Of a stretch of DNA of 64,000 bases, positions 63,379 to 64,000 are shown piece by piece. Positions within the stretch are counted from its first letter, which is position 1, and every line of letters begins with the position of its first letter. The translations under genes were made by a program, and so were the position numbers. The notes below the pieces were generated by a model that was given only the letters and a program-made list of their open reading frames with translations, had not been told where the DNA came from and did not search any database. Location: assembly GCA_031267795.1 (NCBI GenBank), contig JAIRYK010000022.1, positions 235,837 through 299,836 on the forward strand. The letters run 5' to 3'. Source of the DNA: Candidatus Endomicrobiellum devescovinae (GTDB lineage: Bacteria; Elusimicrobiota; Endomicrobiia; Endomicrobiales; Endomicrobiaceae).

Positions 63379-63807
63379 CTATTTTATTACAGACTTACGT
63401 CTTTTATTTTCTTTTTTTGCTTTTAAGTTTTTTTCTTTTTCTTTAATCTTTTCCCACATAACTTCTATATCTTTTGCGTCTTTAACTTTATAATTGCCAA
63501 AAATATGAGGATGTCTGCGAAGAAGCTTTTTGTTTAACCTTTCTATAACGCCTGTTATATCAAAATCTTTATTTTCTTTGGCAATTTGCGCATGAAAAAC
63601 GACCTGCAAAAGAATGTCTCCCAATTCTTCTTCAAGATTTTCTTTATCTTTGTTTTTAATGGCTTGTTTAACTTCTTCGGCTTCGGAGAAGAGATGTTTC
63701 ACGAGAGTTTCATGGGTTTGTTCTTTATCCCACATACAACCATTTTTAGAACGCAAGGTTGAAAAGATGCCTACAAGCTTATCAAATTCTTTTAAATACT
63801 TTTTCAT
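63379..63807 (-). CDS. mazG: MazG-type nucleotide pyrophosphohydrolase
   Basis: This 142-residue protein has one MazG domain: CMWDKEQTHETLVKHLFSEAEEVKQAI, LEEELGDILLQVVFHAQIA (EExxD metal site), and RHPHIFG near the end, then a Lys-rich tail. E. coli MazG is twice this length, with two domains, so this is a single-domain version. It hydrolyses nucleoside triphosphates to NMP and pyrophosphate, and the next gene, hppA, uses pyrophosphate. Confidence 0.9.
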   Translation of the reverse strand: MKKYLKEFDKLVGIFSTLRSKNGCMWDKEQTHETLVKHLFSEAEEVKQAIKNKDKENLEEELGDILLQVVFHAQIAKENKDFDITGVIERLNKKLLRRHPHIFGNYKVKDAKDIEVMWEKIKEKEKNLKAKKENKRRKSVIK

Positions 63808-63898
63808 GAAGCCCTTAAAAATAATTACTTATTGCTGATAATTGTATCATTTCTTTTCCTAGTTCTTCAACATTCTTATTTTCCAATAATTACACTAA

Positions 63899-64000
63899 TT
63901 AAGCTTTATATACTATATTAATATCATCAATGTACATTTTAGGGAATAATTTTATATATTCGCTCTTCTCTTCAAAATCTTTTATATCCCCTAAATATGC
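63899..64000 (-). CDS. C-terminal end of a gene running past the window
   Basis: The minus strand is open from the right edge to a TAA at 63899-63901, giving 33 residues that end KMYIDDINIVYKA. It has a normal protein composition. The family cannot be told from this part; the gene continues beyond the window. Confidence 0.45.
   Translation of the reverse strand, partial: AYLGDIKDFEEKSEYIKLFPKMYIDDINIVYKA

Overview
The window is AT-rich bacterial DNA, densely packed with core genes on both strands and carrying a few visibly decaying genes. Gene content (HppA pyrophosphatase, heptose adenylyltransferase, OmpA-type and autotransporter-type surface proteins, short anaerobic-type ThiC, split glycine decarboxylase) points to a Gram-negative-type, anaerobic, host-associated bacterium. 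The mix of intact biosynthesis with frameshifted genes and a giant autotransporter would fit an Elusimicrobiota/Endomicrobium-like insect-gut symbiont. That placement is an inference from gene content, not a database match.

Layout. 1-7.4 kb (minus): nitroreductase, argS, an exported beta-CASP metallo-hydrolase, a TPR protein, a small membrane protein, a DnaQ-like exonuclease, and an amidohydrolase broken by a frameshift in a run of seven A; a remnant of a membrane protein lies just upstream. 7.5-13.2 kb: pcrA/uvrD helicase, a small membrane protein, a nucleoside phosphorylase overlapping an SPL-like radical SAM gene, and proB. 13.4-17.7 kb (minus): gatC-corA-gatA-gatB, the tRNA amidotransferase genes with a Mg transporter inserted. 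18-25.3 kb (minus): one giant repeat-rich autotransporter with an OmpA C-terminus, currently split in two by a +1 frameshift. 25.9-30 kb (plus): aroE, PIN-TRAM, ispD, ispF, cysS operon with a good promoter and terminator.

30.1-41.4 kb: a DUF4143 ATPase, a metallophosphoesterase/DUF4416 pair, a secreted unknown, then thiC-thiD2-rfaE2 and a PHP/TPR/OMP/gcvH/gcvPA/gcvPB run. gcvPB carries an in-frame 24-bp tandem duplication inside a conserved motif. 41.6-42.5 kb: a twice-frameshifted paralogue of the intact unknown gene at 55.5 kb. 42.8-45.8 kb: the classic rpsP-khpA-rimM-trmD-rplS-rnhB-yraN block, with a RimM lacking its N-terminal domain. 45.9-47.9 kb: GGGtGRT protein, NifU-like scaffold and tRNA-Ser(GCU). 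48.2-50.2 kb (plus): folD, a membrane protein, and a 22-residue Cys/Lys-rich microprotein with its own strong ribosome binding site and terminator. 50.4-55.2 kb: dnaE-serS. 55.5-64 kb: the unknown exported protein, GNAT, cardiolipin synthase, an ACT-like regulator, an envelope cluster (M50-like protease, dolichol-kinase-like protein, polysaccharide deacetylase), and mazG-hppA.

No insertion sequence, prophage, CRISPR array or rRNA was seen. The most interesting items are the split giant adhesin, the microprotein gene, the duplication in gcvPB, the shortened RimM, and the intact/decayed paralogue pair.
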